Notes: generated by a model from the letters alone, not told the origin. A stretch of 64,000 bases of DNA from Megalonaias nervosa (GCA_016617855.1 JAECUM010003304.1:62001-126000), one strand, 5' to 3'. Numbered from the stretch's first letter, positions 24,930-36,565 are shown. Program-made: numbers and translations.

Positions 24930-25875
24930 GTGATTGTACTAATTAAGAAAGGGGCATTAAATTAAGTTTTTGGAAAATTCTGCAGTTGTGATTATTATTT
25001 GTGGACTGGAATTAGAATCTTTGATTGCTCTAGGGAAAAGAGAAAATTTGTATCCATCTGTACTTGTACAGTGGGATATCAAGAAGGTGCATTCATGTTG
25101 ATTTCTACTTGATCTGTTTGGCTTGATAAAATTGTAGAATGGTATCTTTACTTCTGGTTTTTAAACCATTGTAAAAATATTAGTCTTTTTTCCAGTATAT
25201 GCTGGTTTATGATTTAATGGTTTTCAAGGCAATTTATTCAATGCTGGGGTCATACTTCCTGGGGTATAATCATAATTGGATTTAACAAAATGTGCTTCTC
25301 ACTTTATGACTTTTTTTGGTATTTCATCCTGTTGAGTGGGTGATCTCAAACTGTATAAAAATATTCTTAAATGGATTTAACTAAACCCTTGAAAGCTAAC
25401 TCTTTCAAATTTTGTTGGCAAGATGACATTAATATGATAAAGAACAATTTGCTTCGGTGTATAATTCTTGGACATGAAGGCTGAATTTCAGATCACTAGT
25501 AATTCCTGCATATTTTATTTGATTAAGATTTCCAAACAAGTACCTTCCACTGGCTATCACCTACTGATTTTATGGAAGTTTTTCTTGTCATTTGCATTAT
25601 TTTGCATCTTTTAGGTTAGAAATGCATGTTCCATTTATGTGCCCACTGTCATACTTTAGTAATATCATTATGTATTATCTTGATATCCTGCTGGGGTTTT
25701 TTTTATTGATCTGTAGTGTACAAAGTAATATGTAAAGAGGTAAATTTCTGAATCAGTTCCAATGATGATATAATTGATGTACCAAAGAAAAGTACTGGTT
25801 CAAGTACTGTGTGTTGGTGTACTTTAGAAGCTAAATTGGACCAACCAAGATTGGAACCATTTACCACCATACTAT
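24930..25875 (-). pseudogene. Non-LTR retrotransposon (CR1/L2/Jockey group) RT 3' remnant A
   Basis: On the minus strand, broken frames carry relics of the second half of a LINE ORF2. At about 25865-25780 is VVNGSNLGWSNLASKVHQ followed by TVLEPVLFF, which aligns in kind with the RT motif VxG..S....SGVPQGSVLGPLLF. At about 25660-25600 WAHKWNMHF aligns with the post-YxDD segment. Near 25490 is an ITSDLKFSLHV (LGVTIDxxLxWxxHV) relic. At 25110-24980 TDGYKFSLFPRAIKDSNSSP is the conserved C-terminal tail. Many stops and frameshifts; no YxDD survives. Confidence 0.75.
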
Positions 25876-25879
25876 TCTC

Positions 25880-28620
25880 AAAAAAAATAAATAAAATAAT
25901 AATGATAATGATAATGACTTTATTTAAAGAGGGTAACACAATTAGCTGAAGAAGTAATCTGTCTTGAGGCCCTCCTACAAAGGAACTTATTTATATACAA
26001 AAGCACACATATACACATACTTGCAAACCTGTAAAGAGTAGCATTTCCATGTATAGATACAGTATATTACTTTCATTCTTTTCATTAAATCAGGGGTGCA
26101 CAACCCCTGGTCTGCGGGCCAGATCCTGTCCACGAACATGTTCTGTCTGGCCCTCAGGGCAAATTAAAACAACACAGAAATCTGGTCCGTGAATAGTAAT
26201 TATATTAAAGAAATTAGTGTTTGCGGCCCTCAAGTGGTCTTAGAAAATGCAATCTGGCCCTTGGCTGAAAAAGGTCATGCACCCCTGCACAAGATGGATA
26301 CTTGCCCATACATACTGAACCCACATAGTCAATATACATACAATATGCAATTAGTGACACAATAGATGAATAGTATATTTAATGATGCCCAGAGGCATTT
26401 ATTAATACAAATACAGTTGTTTTCATTCTGGGTTTGGAAGAAGGAAGTAGAGTGGGCATTTCTAATCTTAACTGGAATACTATTCCAGAGCAAAGTTCCA
26501 GAGTATTGGAAACTTTTTTGGAATAATTCCTTATTTGGTTTGGGAATTTTATACTGTTTGGTAGAAAAGGAGTGGGGAGTATTACCAGGTAGCCTATCTG
26601 GAATAATGATCATAAATGTTCAGGAGCACTATTATTGGATAAATCCTATGCATTAATTTGGCTTTTCTCAACCATATTTGGTCTTTCATATGTAATATTT
26701 TTAACTTACCAACTAAATTTTCCTTACTTTCTGTTTGGATTGATATTAGCCCAAATGCTCTGTTTTGAAGATGTCCTAGCTTTGCCTGTTTTTATCATTT
26801 GAATTACCTTATAATGAATTACAGCTAGTAATCTAAATAGGGTTGTTATGTAACTGTTACAAAATAGTTTTCTGTACCTTTCTGGGAGAAAATGTCTTAC
26901 CCTACTGAGAAGCCATAAACTAGAATTAACTTTTTTACTGATATGTTTGATATGTTCAGTCCATGATATGTTATTATCTGCTAGAACACCAAGTAGTCTA
27001 TCATGACAGACCATTTGCAAATTTTTATCCTTCGATGTCAAACATAGTTCATCACTATCAAGATTTGTTCTTTTTTGCCATGTTGAAATAAGCAATATTT
27101 TAGTTTTACCAGTATTTACCACCATGCTATTGCATATGCACTAGTTGTCCAGTTTGTTTAGGGCATTCTGCAAAGAAATTTCCAGTTTATGCTTTATGTT
27201 TTTGATGTCTGACAATGTTGTGTCATCTACATAGTGGTCTGTACATAAAAAGAGTCTATCCAGTACCAAGTATTGCCTGCAATTCCATAATGAAATAAAT
27301 TACCCTTTTACAATTTGTAGTGGACAATGTTAAAACCATTTTCAAAGTCTTGTACAAAAATATTCATTTGGTCAATTTTACTTAAATATATAACACAATC
27401 ATCAATAACACAAAAACGGCATGATGATATGACAGAAAAATTACATAAGTGCTTCTTGATGTTACACACTCAAGCTCTTTACAAAGAACTCTGGTAAGAC
27501 TGGTTCGTAATTACTGGTAACTTATTTTTATCTGTGGGCATCAGTTTGCTATAGTTGCCACACATGTCTGGCAGATCAAAGGTTTTGACTGGCACATACT
27601 GGAAGAAATGGACATTAGTCATTAGGATATCTCAAATATCATTATATCAAATTGTCTTTGATTTGTTTATCAATTAAACTGTCAAACAGCCACCTAAATA
27701 AAGTAAAATTCAATGTCACTAGGTCTAGTCTGCACATTGATTCTTTGACAATTAATAAAGGTGTCTTTGGCAAAGTTTATTTGGTCTTTATGTTTTCCTG
27801 TTTAAATACTCTATAGCCACAAGCACAAAACAAAAAAGGCATTACAGTTTATCTACTGGACTTAAAATCCATAACTGAATGATTGCCCCTGGTATAGATC
27901 CTCATGTTTTGTTTTATCTATAATGTATCATGGTGTGTCAACATATCATATCTTAAGAACCAATTATGTGAAGCTTAAGTCTGAATTAATTAAAAAATGA
28001 TACTTAGTGACAACATCTAACTTCTATTATTATCCTCTAAGACTTATTTTGGGACCTGATCAAAATAAAACTTCTCCATCTAACTTTACTAGAAATGTCT
28101 GTCAGTTAGGGACCAATCCTTTGGGATTGTGCAATTACTGAAACAGGTGTGCAGCCAACTCTGAAGATAGTTCCCAAAGTATTTCTAGATATATATCATC
28201 AAGACTGCAAGCTTTTTAATGGTTTAACCTATGAAGCAATTTTGAACTCCTTAAACATTTTACTATATTGTTCATTTTAGGTACATTTGGAAAAGTATAT
28301 GGTGTCAACAGAGTTTTTAAAAACACTGCAGAATTGGGTCTTTAGATTTATCAGCATTTATTTGGCTCTTTCTTAAGTGGAGGAATGCCCTGGGAATCAT
28401 TTTTCCTGGCTGTTGATGTATTTCTAGAATGTTTCAAATCTGAAGTTAGGTTCCCAAACATGTTTACATGGTTGTTATGTCAATTTTTAAATATTTTTTT
28501 TTCATTTCTGCTCCAGTTTCCACTTTGTTCCTAATTTTTCACTGCTCATCCAACCTGTTTATGCAGGAGTTCTGTCTCATCTATTAACTTATTTCTATAT
28601 TGTAATCCTGGGCATCAACA
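25880..28620 (-). pseudogene. Non-LTR retrotransposon remnant B (reverse transcriptase)
   Basis: Minus-strand relic of an ORF2. From 5' to 3': at about 28200-28130 LDDIYLEILWELSSELAAHL is the RT segment around (GP)DxIxxExLK. At 27234-27205 YVDDTTLSDI holds the catalytic YxDD. At 27125-26800 NTGKTKIL, LLGVLADNNISWTEHIKHIS, KKVNSSLWLLSRVRHFLPE and NSYITTLF follow. At 26560-26440 FQYSGTLLWNSIPVKIRN is the C-terminal tail. The 3' end is a (TTATCA)n-like tail at about 25880-25920 after AATAAAGTCATT. Frames are interrupted by stops. The 3' UTR contains a hAT MITE (26091-26287). It abuts remnant A and probably inserted into it. Confidence 0.82.
26091..26287. mobile_element. hAT MITE (197 bp)
   Basis: Ends CAGGGGTGCACAACCCCTGG and (inverted) CAGGGGTGCATGACC, with GGCC-rich interior words (CTGCGGGCCAGATC, GCGGCCCTCAAG) common in hAT MITEs. 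The flanks CATTAAAT and CACAAGAT agree at only five of eight positions, so the target duplication is not convincing. Confidence 0.8.
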
Positions 28621-28974
28621 CAACTAAATTTTAAGGGAATATTTGTTTTTTTCACCAAAACAGCTAAACTTGGTGGTCCCCATCTGCACTTCATCCTTGG
28701 CCACAATGGGCTGAAATGACTAAAAATACCAAATGATGAAGCTGTCATAGCCTTTTATCTATGTAAAAGGCAACGGGGTAGGTTTTGACCAGAGATGAAT
28801 CAGCAGTGCATATCACAAATATGTGTGTAACCAATAGGGTATAAAATCAGTTTAATTACTTCTTCAATTTTAAAAATAAATTAAAGTACAAGACTCTTAA
28901 AGCTACTTTTTAGATGTAATCACTATTAAAAATCATAATTTAAAAACCTGGCAAAAATGGTTACAAACAAATAA
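28621..28974. other. No feature recognised
   Basis: AT-rich sequence between LINE remnant B and the CpG-richer promoter-like segment. It may include decayed 5' LINE sequence. Confidence 0.35.
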
Positions 28975-29580
28975 AACAGCCGCTAGTTGACGAACAAGGG
29001 CCATTTTAGTTTATTCGCTATAAACGCGTAAACATTAAAAACCTCAAACAAACAACGACCGCATAAAACTGCGCACTGTCTACTATATAATTAAAAGATT
29101 ATAAATGCATGCGGCAATGCAAAATAATCCAACCCGCTGTTCAAAAGAATTTTCTTCCCATAAAAATTAAAATCCACTGTTCTGACGGACATTCACCATT
29201 GAAATTAACAGACTTACCGGCACAGATTCTTGTGAGATCAATGTACACATACACTTAACGATAGTTTGTTTAAGGTAGGTTAGTTATCCTTGTCCAAAAA
29301 CTGCTTACTTAAGAGTCTGGAGATATTTATCTCATCCTGGCATACAGGCGCTTTTTATTGTAAATGATGATTTGTTTGCGTCTCTCTGTCTCTAAAGTCA
29401 AGGACAGACGAAAGGCATCTTCGCATCGTCTCTATCCAGTACAGAATCTTCCGATCATGCTGAAAACAAGGTGTATTTCCAGTTAGAAACAAATCTAATT
29501 CAAAAGTCCCATTTTGCTTACTTTGGTAAGTATCTACAGTTTAATTAACTACAATATTAGCTTGCCGAGGGAGAATTACA
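28975..29580. promoter_or_regulatory. CpG-richer segment, candidate divergent promoter with two first-exon donors
   Basis: CG dinucleotides, rare elsewhere, cluster here (GCCGCTAGTTGACG, ATTCGCTATAAACGCG, GACCGCATAAAACTGCGC, TGCGGC, CTTACCGG). On the minus strand CCG/GTAAGTC ends a possible exon at 29218; it could be the untranslated first exon of TAF6L, whose coding exon 1 has a strong upstream acceptor. On the plus strand TTTG/GTAAGTATC ends a possible exon at 29525; it could serve pyruvate carboxylase, whose ATG exon also has an upstream acceptor (54149). Splicing to either gene is inferred, not seen. Confidence 0.45.
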
Positions 29581-29618
29581 TTTGACAAAAAGTTTGGCAT
29601 GACGGTACGTTAGTGACC

Positions 29619-29669
29619 AATAAGTATGAGTTGCTTCCCCTGCTTAATGTGTTAGACCTATTGGTCATA
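29619..29669. repeat. Direct repeat copy 1 flanking a MITE
   Basis: AATAAGTATGAGTTGCTTCC then CCTGCTTAATGTGTTAGACCTATTGGTC in two blocks. A second copy lies at 30103-30162. The end contains the imperfect palindrome GACCTATTGGTC. Confidence 0.85.
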
Positions 29670-29670
29670 G

Positions 29671-30100
29671 GGTATCACGGTACCAATTGTTTTTCCATAG
29701 ACCTCAGTGTTAATGTTTTGTGAAATAAATATACTTTCTATCCTACCTCAGCACGCATGTCACACACTGTCGTAGAGAACAATGTTAGATTGCATTTAAG
29801 AGAGATAACTCTGCTGGAACTAGACGGGTAAGAGTTATCTAGTCACACCATACACATTTTCAGTCATGTGTACCACATTTAAAAAAAAATCATAAAAAAA
29901 TACAGAATATGATCTAAATACGAATTAACATAATCTTACATGTTGCCAAGAGGCTCAAATTTTTTTTTAAGCCTAACAGAAAATACAACTCTTACATAAT
30001 GCACCAATCACAGCAAGTTTTGTTGTTTATTGCTGAATACATTGTTCCCTACACCTTAAGCTCCGCCCATCTGGGGTTGTACAATTGGTACCGTTATACC
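29671..30100. mobile_element. 430-bp MITE, 20-bp terminal inverted repeats
   Basis: GGTATCACGGTACCAATTGT at 29671-29690 is matched at 19 of 20 positions by the inverted right end at 30081-30100. TA occurs next to both ends (TAG at 29668-29670, TAA at 30101), so a TA duplication is possible. No ORF. Confidence 0.82.
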
Positions 30101-30102
30101 TA

Positions 30103-30162
30103 AATAAGTATGAGTTGCTTCCCCTGCTTAATGTGTTGTCGTGATTAGACCTACTGGTCTTA
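30103..30162. repeat. Direct repeat copy 2
   Basis: Same sequence as 29619-29669 with a 9-bp extra block (GTCGTGATT). It ends with GACCTACTGGTCTTA immediately before the terminal repeat of the 30163-33653 transposon. Confidence 0.85.
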
Positions 30163-33100
30163 GGGGTCGTTCACAAATGATGTCACGCAGTGAGGGGGTG
30201 GTTGGGTCAAAATTATGCGATGAAGTGTGACGAGGGGGAAGGGGTTGAAGAAATGTGACATCATAATAAATATGAGTGTGGAATGCTTCTTTCAAAAATA
30301 ATGTCAGAATAACAAAAATTTTGTGACCTGCATCCTCAGTCCATTTTTATCTGCAGTAGACAACAACTCTCTCGTGGACGACTTATGTTAATGTTGTTAT
30401 CACAGATGAAATATTGGGTAATTGTTGTAACCTTTGACTGGTTTACACTGTTGTTTTTCTAATTGTGTAATTCTTTTTTAATATAATCTAATGCACACTT
30501 TAAAAACAAAATGAGGACTAAATCAACTGCAGGCCTACTGGTGATTAAACTTTGAGTTTAGAAAATTAAAATAATAGGCTAACAGTTATCACCATCATGA
30601 CAACAGTTGATGAGATCAAAGACACACGAGTTTAGCAAGTTGAAAGACGGTATTCGGTCTGCAGTGAACATTTAATTTTTCAATATTTTTATGTGAAAAA
30701 AACAACAAATGTAATTAGTTGAGTAGGGCCAAGGTTGGGCCCTGTGTTGCGGTGGGATGCTGCACATTAAAGGGAATAAACGTATCAAATGTTAGCTTTT
30801 TTATTCTTTCTGTTCAAAACGTTTTGTTGACACCGCTGAAGTGCCAGATTATAAACAGTCCTACTAGTACAAAGAGTCTTTGAAGCTTGATGACATTTAA
30901 AAAAGCAGTTTAAAAAAGACAGGATGAGGTGAGTGAAGAACTTGAGGACTGAGCCAGCGTGCGGTCCTAGTAACATTTACGCTATTGAAACCATTCAACG
31001 TAAGGTGTCCAGTGTTACATTAGTTTTAAGTTTCATGACTTTTCGGCAGCCCATAGCAATGGATACAAATAAATTACATCAGTCTTTATTTAACGCTTAT
31101 GTGCTAGCATATCCTACAAAAACCAAAAAGATGTGCCAAGATGAATTTATTATAAAGTGGAATAGTATCAAGAATAACACAGATTTGGCTGAAAAAGTTA
31201 ACTATATGTTGCAAGAGCTCAAGATGATCTCCGTTACGAAAAAAGGATCACTTATTAACTTTTGGACAAAACAAGCACCATCAGTTTAAAAAAAAGTTTC
31301 TACTCAGGATAATTTAGAGTCCAATGAACAACCGACTGATGTCTTAAATATCATTACTTCTGAAACATTGCCTTCTACAAGCCATTTGACTACTGCGAGA
31401 AATGCTACTGTTCAATTACATTTGAAGTCCGAAATTGATGTCATAAATTCTAACCTTGTTGGTTTGTATAATTGGCAGACACAAGGACTACTTTCAAAAT
31501 AAGCTGAACTTTGAGTTAAAAGATAAACAAAAAAGAAAAACTGTGTTGAAAAAGAAACTAATGAGGAGATTGATGATCAAAGAATATCCCAAAAAGCAAG
31601 GGATTACAAAAAAAAAATCAAAACTGAATGATTTACTTGAAGATAATCCTAACCTGTGCACAAAACTGAATATCAGGCCCAGATGTGGTCAACCAAAAAT
31701 CGAAGAGGAACAACCATTGCTTTTGCAAACTATACTGGATATCGCAATGCATGGTTCAGCTTCTCATGAAAAAAGACAGTTCGAAGTCCTCAGAAGCATC
31801 AAAACCTTAGATCAATTAACAGAGCATTTAAAAAAGATGGCTTCAATATAAGTCGAAGTGGACTATATCTTTGTCTACTTCCTAAGCGTGGTTCATCGTC
31901 AGAAGGTAAGTGTCATGTAACCACTGTCCCAGTAAAGTTAATTAGAGTGCAAAATGATTATCACACTAAACATATTGATGGCCAGTTTTGCATAGCTACA
32001 ATAAGACATTTGGAAGAACTCTCATCTATGATTGGACCAGATGATGTTTGTTTTATCAGCCAGGATGATAAATGTCGTGTCCCAATTGGTCTGGTCACTG
32101 CAAATAAGCAGAGTCCACTGCTAATGCACATTGAGTATAAAGTAAGCCTTCCTGACCATGACTGGGTAGTTGCTGCCCGGCACAAGCTTATACCCTTGGT
32201 GTATGGCGGCATTGTGATTCATTGCAACGGTCATGGAAACAGAAATGCTGTTGGATTTTCTGGTCCAACTTTTATAGCCATCCGATCTGGAAAACACTCC
32301 GCATCAACAGCACTCAGCCATGGATTTGACTTTGAAAAGTTGCTGTGTCTGACAGAGTTTGATACTATAACCAGGACTATGGCAGCCATTAAATGAACTA
32401 GGTAAGACAATTGATATTGAGCTAGAGAAGAAAAACTTTGAATTTACTTGAAAAACATTGGCTGAAATATGGTCACAGTTGAATATAGACAATTACCCAA
32501 CCATTGCTGAGTATATGGATCCATTAAATTCAGAGCTCATGGAACAGGATATATTGTGTAGAGATCAAAACTGGTTGTGACACCAATGTCCGCTCAAGCC
32601 AATACTTGCTTCATATTGTGAAGTGTGATGACAACATGTGCTGTTCGAAAGCACGAAGCTCATACTTCAGCGTGATAAAAGACAGATTTCTTCCTCCTCC
32701 TTTACCCCTTGTTCAAACAGGTGAAGGACTTAAAGTTCCAGAATGAGCAACAGATGGAGCCTGGAACAAATTTCCATCTTTATTTGCAACTCAAAGTCTC
32801 AAAACAGAAGACATTCTACATTGGTCAGCAAACACATTTTGGACAATTCCCTAAGATCTTTATTGCCTTTCACTTCAGTCTGTGCTGAATGAGAGAAAGA
32901 TATGCAAGATATTGCAAGATATGCCACATGTACTTCAGCTCTCTGGTCCTGCTGTGGAGTCACTCAGTTCTTCACAAACAAATAGCAGTTCCATTGAAGC
33001 ACATCAGACCAATGAGAGTCGCAGCTAGAAGGCAATGCGAAATGATGGTTGTACTAGCAAATGCAGAGAATGGAGAAAGTGTGAATTGGATTGATGAGGA

Positions 33101-33653
33101 GGAGCTTGATTAGGAGGGAATATCCCTTCCAATAAATGATGTTAATCTAGAAACAAATGGATTTCTTGTTCATTCATTGGAGGAGAATCTTACTTTGCCT
33201 TGGGATGATGATAACTATGAAGAGAAGCAATTCATTTACGAATACTTCAGATTTTAAACCATTAGAATTTTTGTGGATTTGTTGAAATTTTAATGTTAGT
33301 AAGAATTGAAGTGATTGATGTGTTTAATTTAGATTTCATTTTGTTTCTTGTTTAAAATTAATAAAATTTTTAAAAATAGTTTATAAACTTTTAACTAGCC
33401 AAGCAGTCCTTGTAAAAGCCTGATTAATTAAACACTGTTTTACATAAAAGATTGTTGTTTTGTCTGCATAATTAACTGATTTACATTACATTTACTTTTC
33501 AGTATTAAAAAATTGGGGGAAAAAGGGGAGGGGGTTAAGAGATTTGTGATGTCACATAGAGGGGGGTCTGGGTTTTTGTGACGAAGTGTGACAACGGGGG
33601 GAGAGGGGTAAAAAAATGGCAAAAAATGTGTGATGTCATATGTGGATGACCCC
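30163..33653 (+). mobile_element. Decayed 3.5-kb DNA transposon, superfamily not assigned
   Basis: Left end GGGGTCGTTCACAAATGATG and inverted right end GGGGTCATCCACATATGACA match at 19 of the first 24 positions. Inside each end is a similar G-rich block read on the same strand: GATGAAGTGTGACGAGGGGG at about 30218 and GACGAAGTGTGACAACGGGG at about 33582. Between them are broken plus-strand ORFs (31059-33254). A clean target duplication was not found (flanks TCTTA and ATAAT). A 315-bp MITE with related ends lies at 40868-41182. Confidence 0.78.
31059..33254 (+). pseudogene. Transposase-like pseudogene with SQDDK motif and C2H2 finger
   Basis: Successive plus-strand frames appear to derive from one long protein: 31059-31286 (basic N-terminal part), 31500-31850 (Lys-rich, then TKLNIRPRCGQPKIEEEQPL), 31947-32395 and later fragments to about 33110. 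The best block has FISQDDKCRVPIGL, LMHIEYKVSLPDHDWVVAA, KLIPLVYGGIV, SGPTFIAIRSGKHSASTA. Downstream are LEKKNFEF, YFSVIKDRFLPPPLP and a CKICHMYF...HSVLH segment at about 32900-32965 that fits a C2H2 zinc finger. I recall similar uncharacterised proteins in many animals; DDK could be the first catalytic acid of a DDE-type fold. A stop at 32394 and an abrupt join suggest the middle of the catalytic core was lost. Family unknown to me. Confidence 0.65.
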
Positions 33654-34934
33654 ATAATACAGTGTTAGAATATGATTAATTTAATAAAATGCATGATGAT
33701 TACAATTATAAAATTTGCAGTTGTAATATTGAAGAGACACCAGTATATTATAATTTCATAATATGAAGGTAAAAATTGCTGGCAAATTGTTTGGTCTTGT
33801 CAATCAATGAAGAATAACCAGACAGTTGATATTCCATTACTAAATCCAGATATATTTACATATGAATGACAGGTATACCCCTTTAATCTGCTTTATAAAT
33901 AAACGCAAAGTGTTTAGTATGATAGAGATTCAAGTCAAACCACTCGCAGATTGGGAATCATAATGTGCATAGTTTGCAAAGCATTTTAGGCTTATGGATT
34001 CATGATATCTGTCCATCCTTCCGTATGCCTGGCATCAACACTAAGGAATTAAATTTAGATGTTTTTCTTCTGCTTGTAGAGTCATATGGCTGAATATGTA
34101 AATTGGAAGTAGTTTTTTGTGTTTTTAGTGAAACCATGACTTGACACTCTTCATTCTAAAACTCAAATTATAATATTGCACAATTCTAGTATGGCTTTTG
34201 AAATTTTGTAATAACCTATTTTATACAAGTACTGAAAAGCTTTAGTGCCAGAATTAACTATAGTCTGATTTCAAAAGTAGGCAAGATGTGTTTTATTCTT
34301 GAAAAAAACATCTTCTAAGACCTGCTTCTTTTTGAAAAGAATTTAGCTCCTTAGTGATAATTTTGTTCTTAAACTTGGAATGAATCCTGCAAGACACTCA
34401 CTTGCCCCATTTACTGGGTAGAAATATTATTAAACCATCGACAACAGAGCTATTAAGTCTTCATCATATTTGGTTTGAAAATATCCTGTGAACGATTGTT
34501 GCACAATTTAGGGTAAGCAATAGCCAACAAGTGTTTTCTCGTCATTTAGCATACTCAACAATGTAGAGATCTCAAAAGTTTCTCATTGGAATTTATAATA
34601 AATTAATTTACCCACTTATTTAAGCAAACCAATAGACCATTAATGCCTTTCAGTCAGCAGTCATAAACACCTGTTGAAACAAGTTTATCACTCAGATTGT
34701 CAGTAGCAGATCCACCTCCACCTCCATCTAAAAGCCTTTTTATTTTACAGTCCCTAATGCAAAAATCAACTCCAAATCACTAATATACACAACCCACTGC
34801 AGTGGTAAAGTTACATGCATATAACTATCATCATGAGATTAAAACAGTTCAGTCTGCAACACAGCTACTCACCTAATTGCGTCAAGGTCACAGTCATAGA
34901 AAATTATTATGGTTTTGGTGAAAGAGTTTTTATT
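33654..34934. other. Intergenic, no feature recognised
   Basis: AT-rich sequence with no coding signal or clear repeat. Confidence 0.4.
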
Positions 34935-34937
34935 TGC

Positions 34938-35385
34938 ATTTTCTGATAGTTTCTAATCCCTATTGTGGGTTTTGTTCATATTTGGGATGAATCCTTATTA
35001 ATATTCTGATAGTTTCTAATCCCTATGATGGGCTTTGTTCATATTTGAGATGAATCCTTATTAATATTCTGATAGTTTCTAATCCCTATGATGGGTTTTG
35101 TTCATATTTGGGATGAATCCTTATTAATATTCTGATAGTTTCTAATCCCTATGATGGGTTTTGTTCATATTTGAGATGAATCCTTATTAATATTCTGATA
35201 GTTTCTAATCCCTATGATGGGTTTTGTTCATATTTGGGATGAATCCTTATTAATATTCTGATAGTTTCTAATCCCTATGATGGGTTTTGTTCATATTTGA
35301 GATGAATCCTTATTAATATTCTGATAGTTTCTAATCCCTATGATGGGTTTTGTTCATATTTGAGATGAATCCTTATTAATATTCT
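34938..35385. repeat. 63-bp tandem repeat, about 7 copies
   Basis: Unit: ATTCTGATAGTTTCTAATCC, CTATGATGGGTTTTGTTCAT, ATTTGRGATGAATCCTTATT, AAT in succession. Copies are nearly identical and start at about 34940, 35003, 35066, 35129, 35192, 35255 and 35318. The R position alternates G,A,G,A,G,A,A, suggesting expansion of a 126-bp dimer. The two-fold variant TATTGTGG occurs only in the first copy. Confidence 0.95.
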
Positions 35386-36090
35386 GCAGCAACACACTCA
35401 CTTGCACCTTACTGGGGAGAAATGTCACAGTCATGGAAAATTTGCATTAAGGATTTGGTTAAAATTTGTTCATTTGCTTATATTTGTTCATGCTTAGGCT
35501 GAATTATTTTAAAGCCACTAGAATGGCAATTCATTACCACATCCTTGTCTCCTACAGTCAAGGTTAAACTTTTTGCAGCAGTGCTTCAGTCATGGTTTTG
35601 ACATGCATGCCATGGCCTTATTATTGATTCTAATAACTGTGTTAAATTTGATTTTACACAGTCAAGATTTTTCAGTGTAGATATGGTTGGATGGGGCTTA
35701 GTGCAAATATTGCAACTATTATGTCATAAGGAGGTAGTAAAGCCATGGGTGAAATCTAGATCCCAGCAACACATATTTTAGATTTCAGGGATTATGCTTA
35801 CCTTTGCATTGATGTCATTTGCTTTAGGTTAGTGCTTGCATTAAAGTCATTTCTCAGACATTATTACTCTTAGTTGCCTTTGCAAAAAACCGCATGTATG
35901 TTGATATGTTATTACTGTGTTGGAGAAGTATCTGACTTAAATTACACTTCACCAGCTTTTTTGAGCCCTACTAAAATTGCAAGGGGTGTAGTAATTTGTA
36001 AAACTACATTACTCTTTTTTTGCTAGTGAATAAATTTGGCAGGTGTTGATCATTATACATGTCATGTAGAGTCATGTTCCTTTCAGTGAA
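35386..36090. other. Intergenic, no feature recognised
   Basis: AT-rich sequence between the 63-bp satellite and the SINE/ISL2EU complex. Confidence 0.4.
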
Positions 36091-36095
36091 AATTT

Positions 36096-36125
36096 TGAGC
36101 TGCAGTAGCCCAGTTCATAGAGAAT
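36096..36125 (+). mobile_element. 5' part of a tRNA-Met-like SINE split by ISL2EU
   Basis: GAGCTGCAGTAGCCCAGTTC ATAGAGAAT resembles the acceptor stem, A box (TAGCCCAGTTCA) and D arm of a tRNA. Its continuation is at 42031. Removing the ISL2EU element and one AT restores a continuous tRNA-like anticodon arm. Confidence 0.8.
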
Positions 36126-36285
36126 GCATAGATCCAACCTGTCAATCAAATCCACAAATATTGACCAATCGGATAAGAGTGTCTGGTGCTACGGTAACAT
36201 CCGCCATGTTTTACCCACAAACAAACGTGTGGTGAAAATACAGCTGCATTACAGACTTTCGTGATTTTTGCGATATATTGACAAA

Positions 36286-36483
36286 ATGGTGCTTCGATGT
36301 GCATGGGGAACATGCATGGCAGATGAAAGATATCCGGAAAGGTTGGAAGAAGGCCGTTTTATACGTTTTCCGACTCCAAAACATGATACGGAAAAGGTGA
36401 AACGATGGATCAAAGCGTGTGGTCTACAGCATGAACAGCTTAATGTTGCCAGAATAAATCAACACAAGGCCGTTTGCTCAAAG
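36286..36483 (+). CDS. ISL2EU transposase exon 1 (THAP domain)
   Basis: 66 codons from ATG to TCAAAG, donor GTAATT, phase 0. It carries the first two Cys (C5, C10), W41, the RFPTP proline motif and the third Cys (AVCSK) of a C2CH THAP DNA-binding domain. The start was chosen because THAP domains begin within a few residues of Met. Confidence 0.85.
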
Positions 36484-36565
36484 GTAATTCATGTTAGATT
36501 TCACTAGAAAATAATGTTAAATAGAAAAAGATCTAATACACATTTTGTAAGGCTGGTTTTTGGAA

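Noticed and set aside
34938..35385. CRISPR-like regular repeats
   Set aside because: The 63-bp units are contiguous with no unique spacers, and the DNA is eukaryotic.
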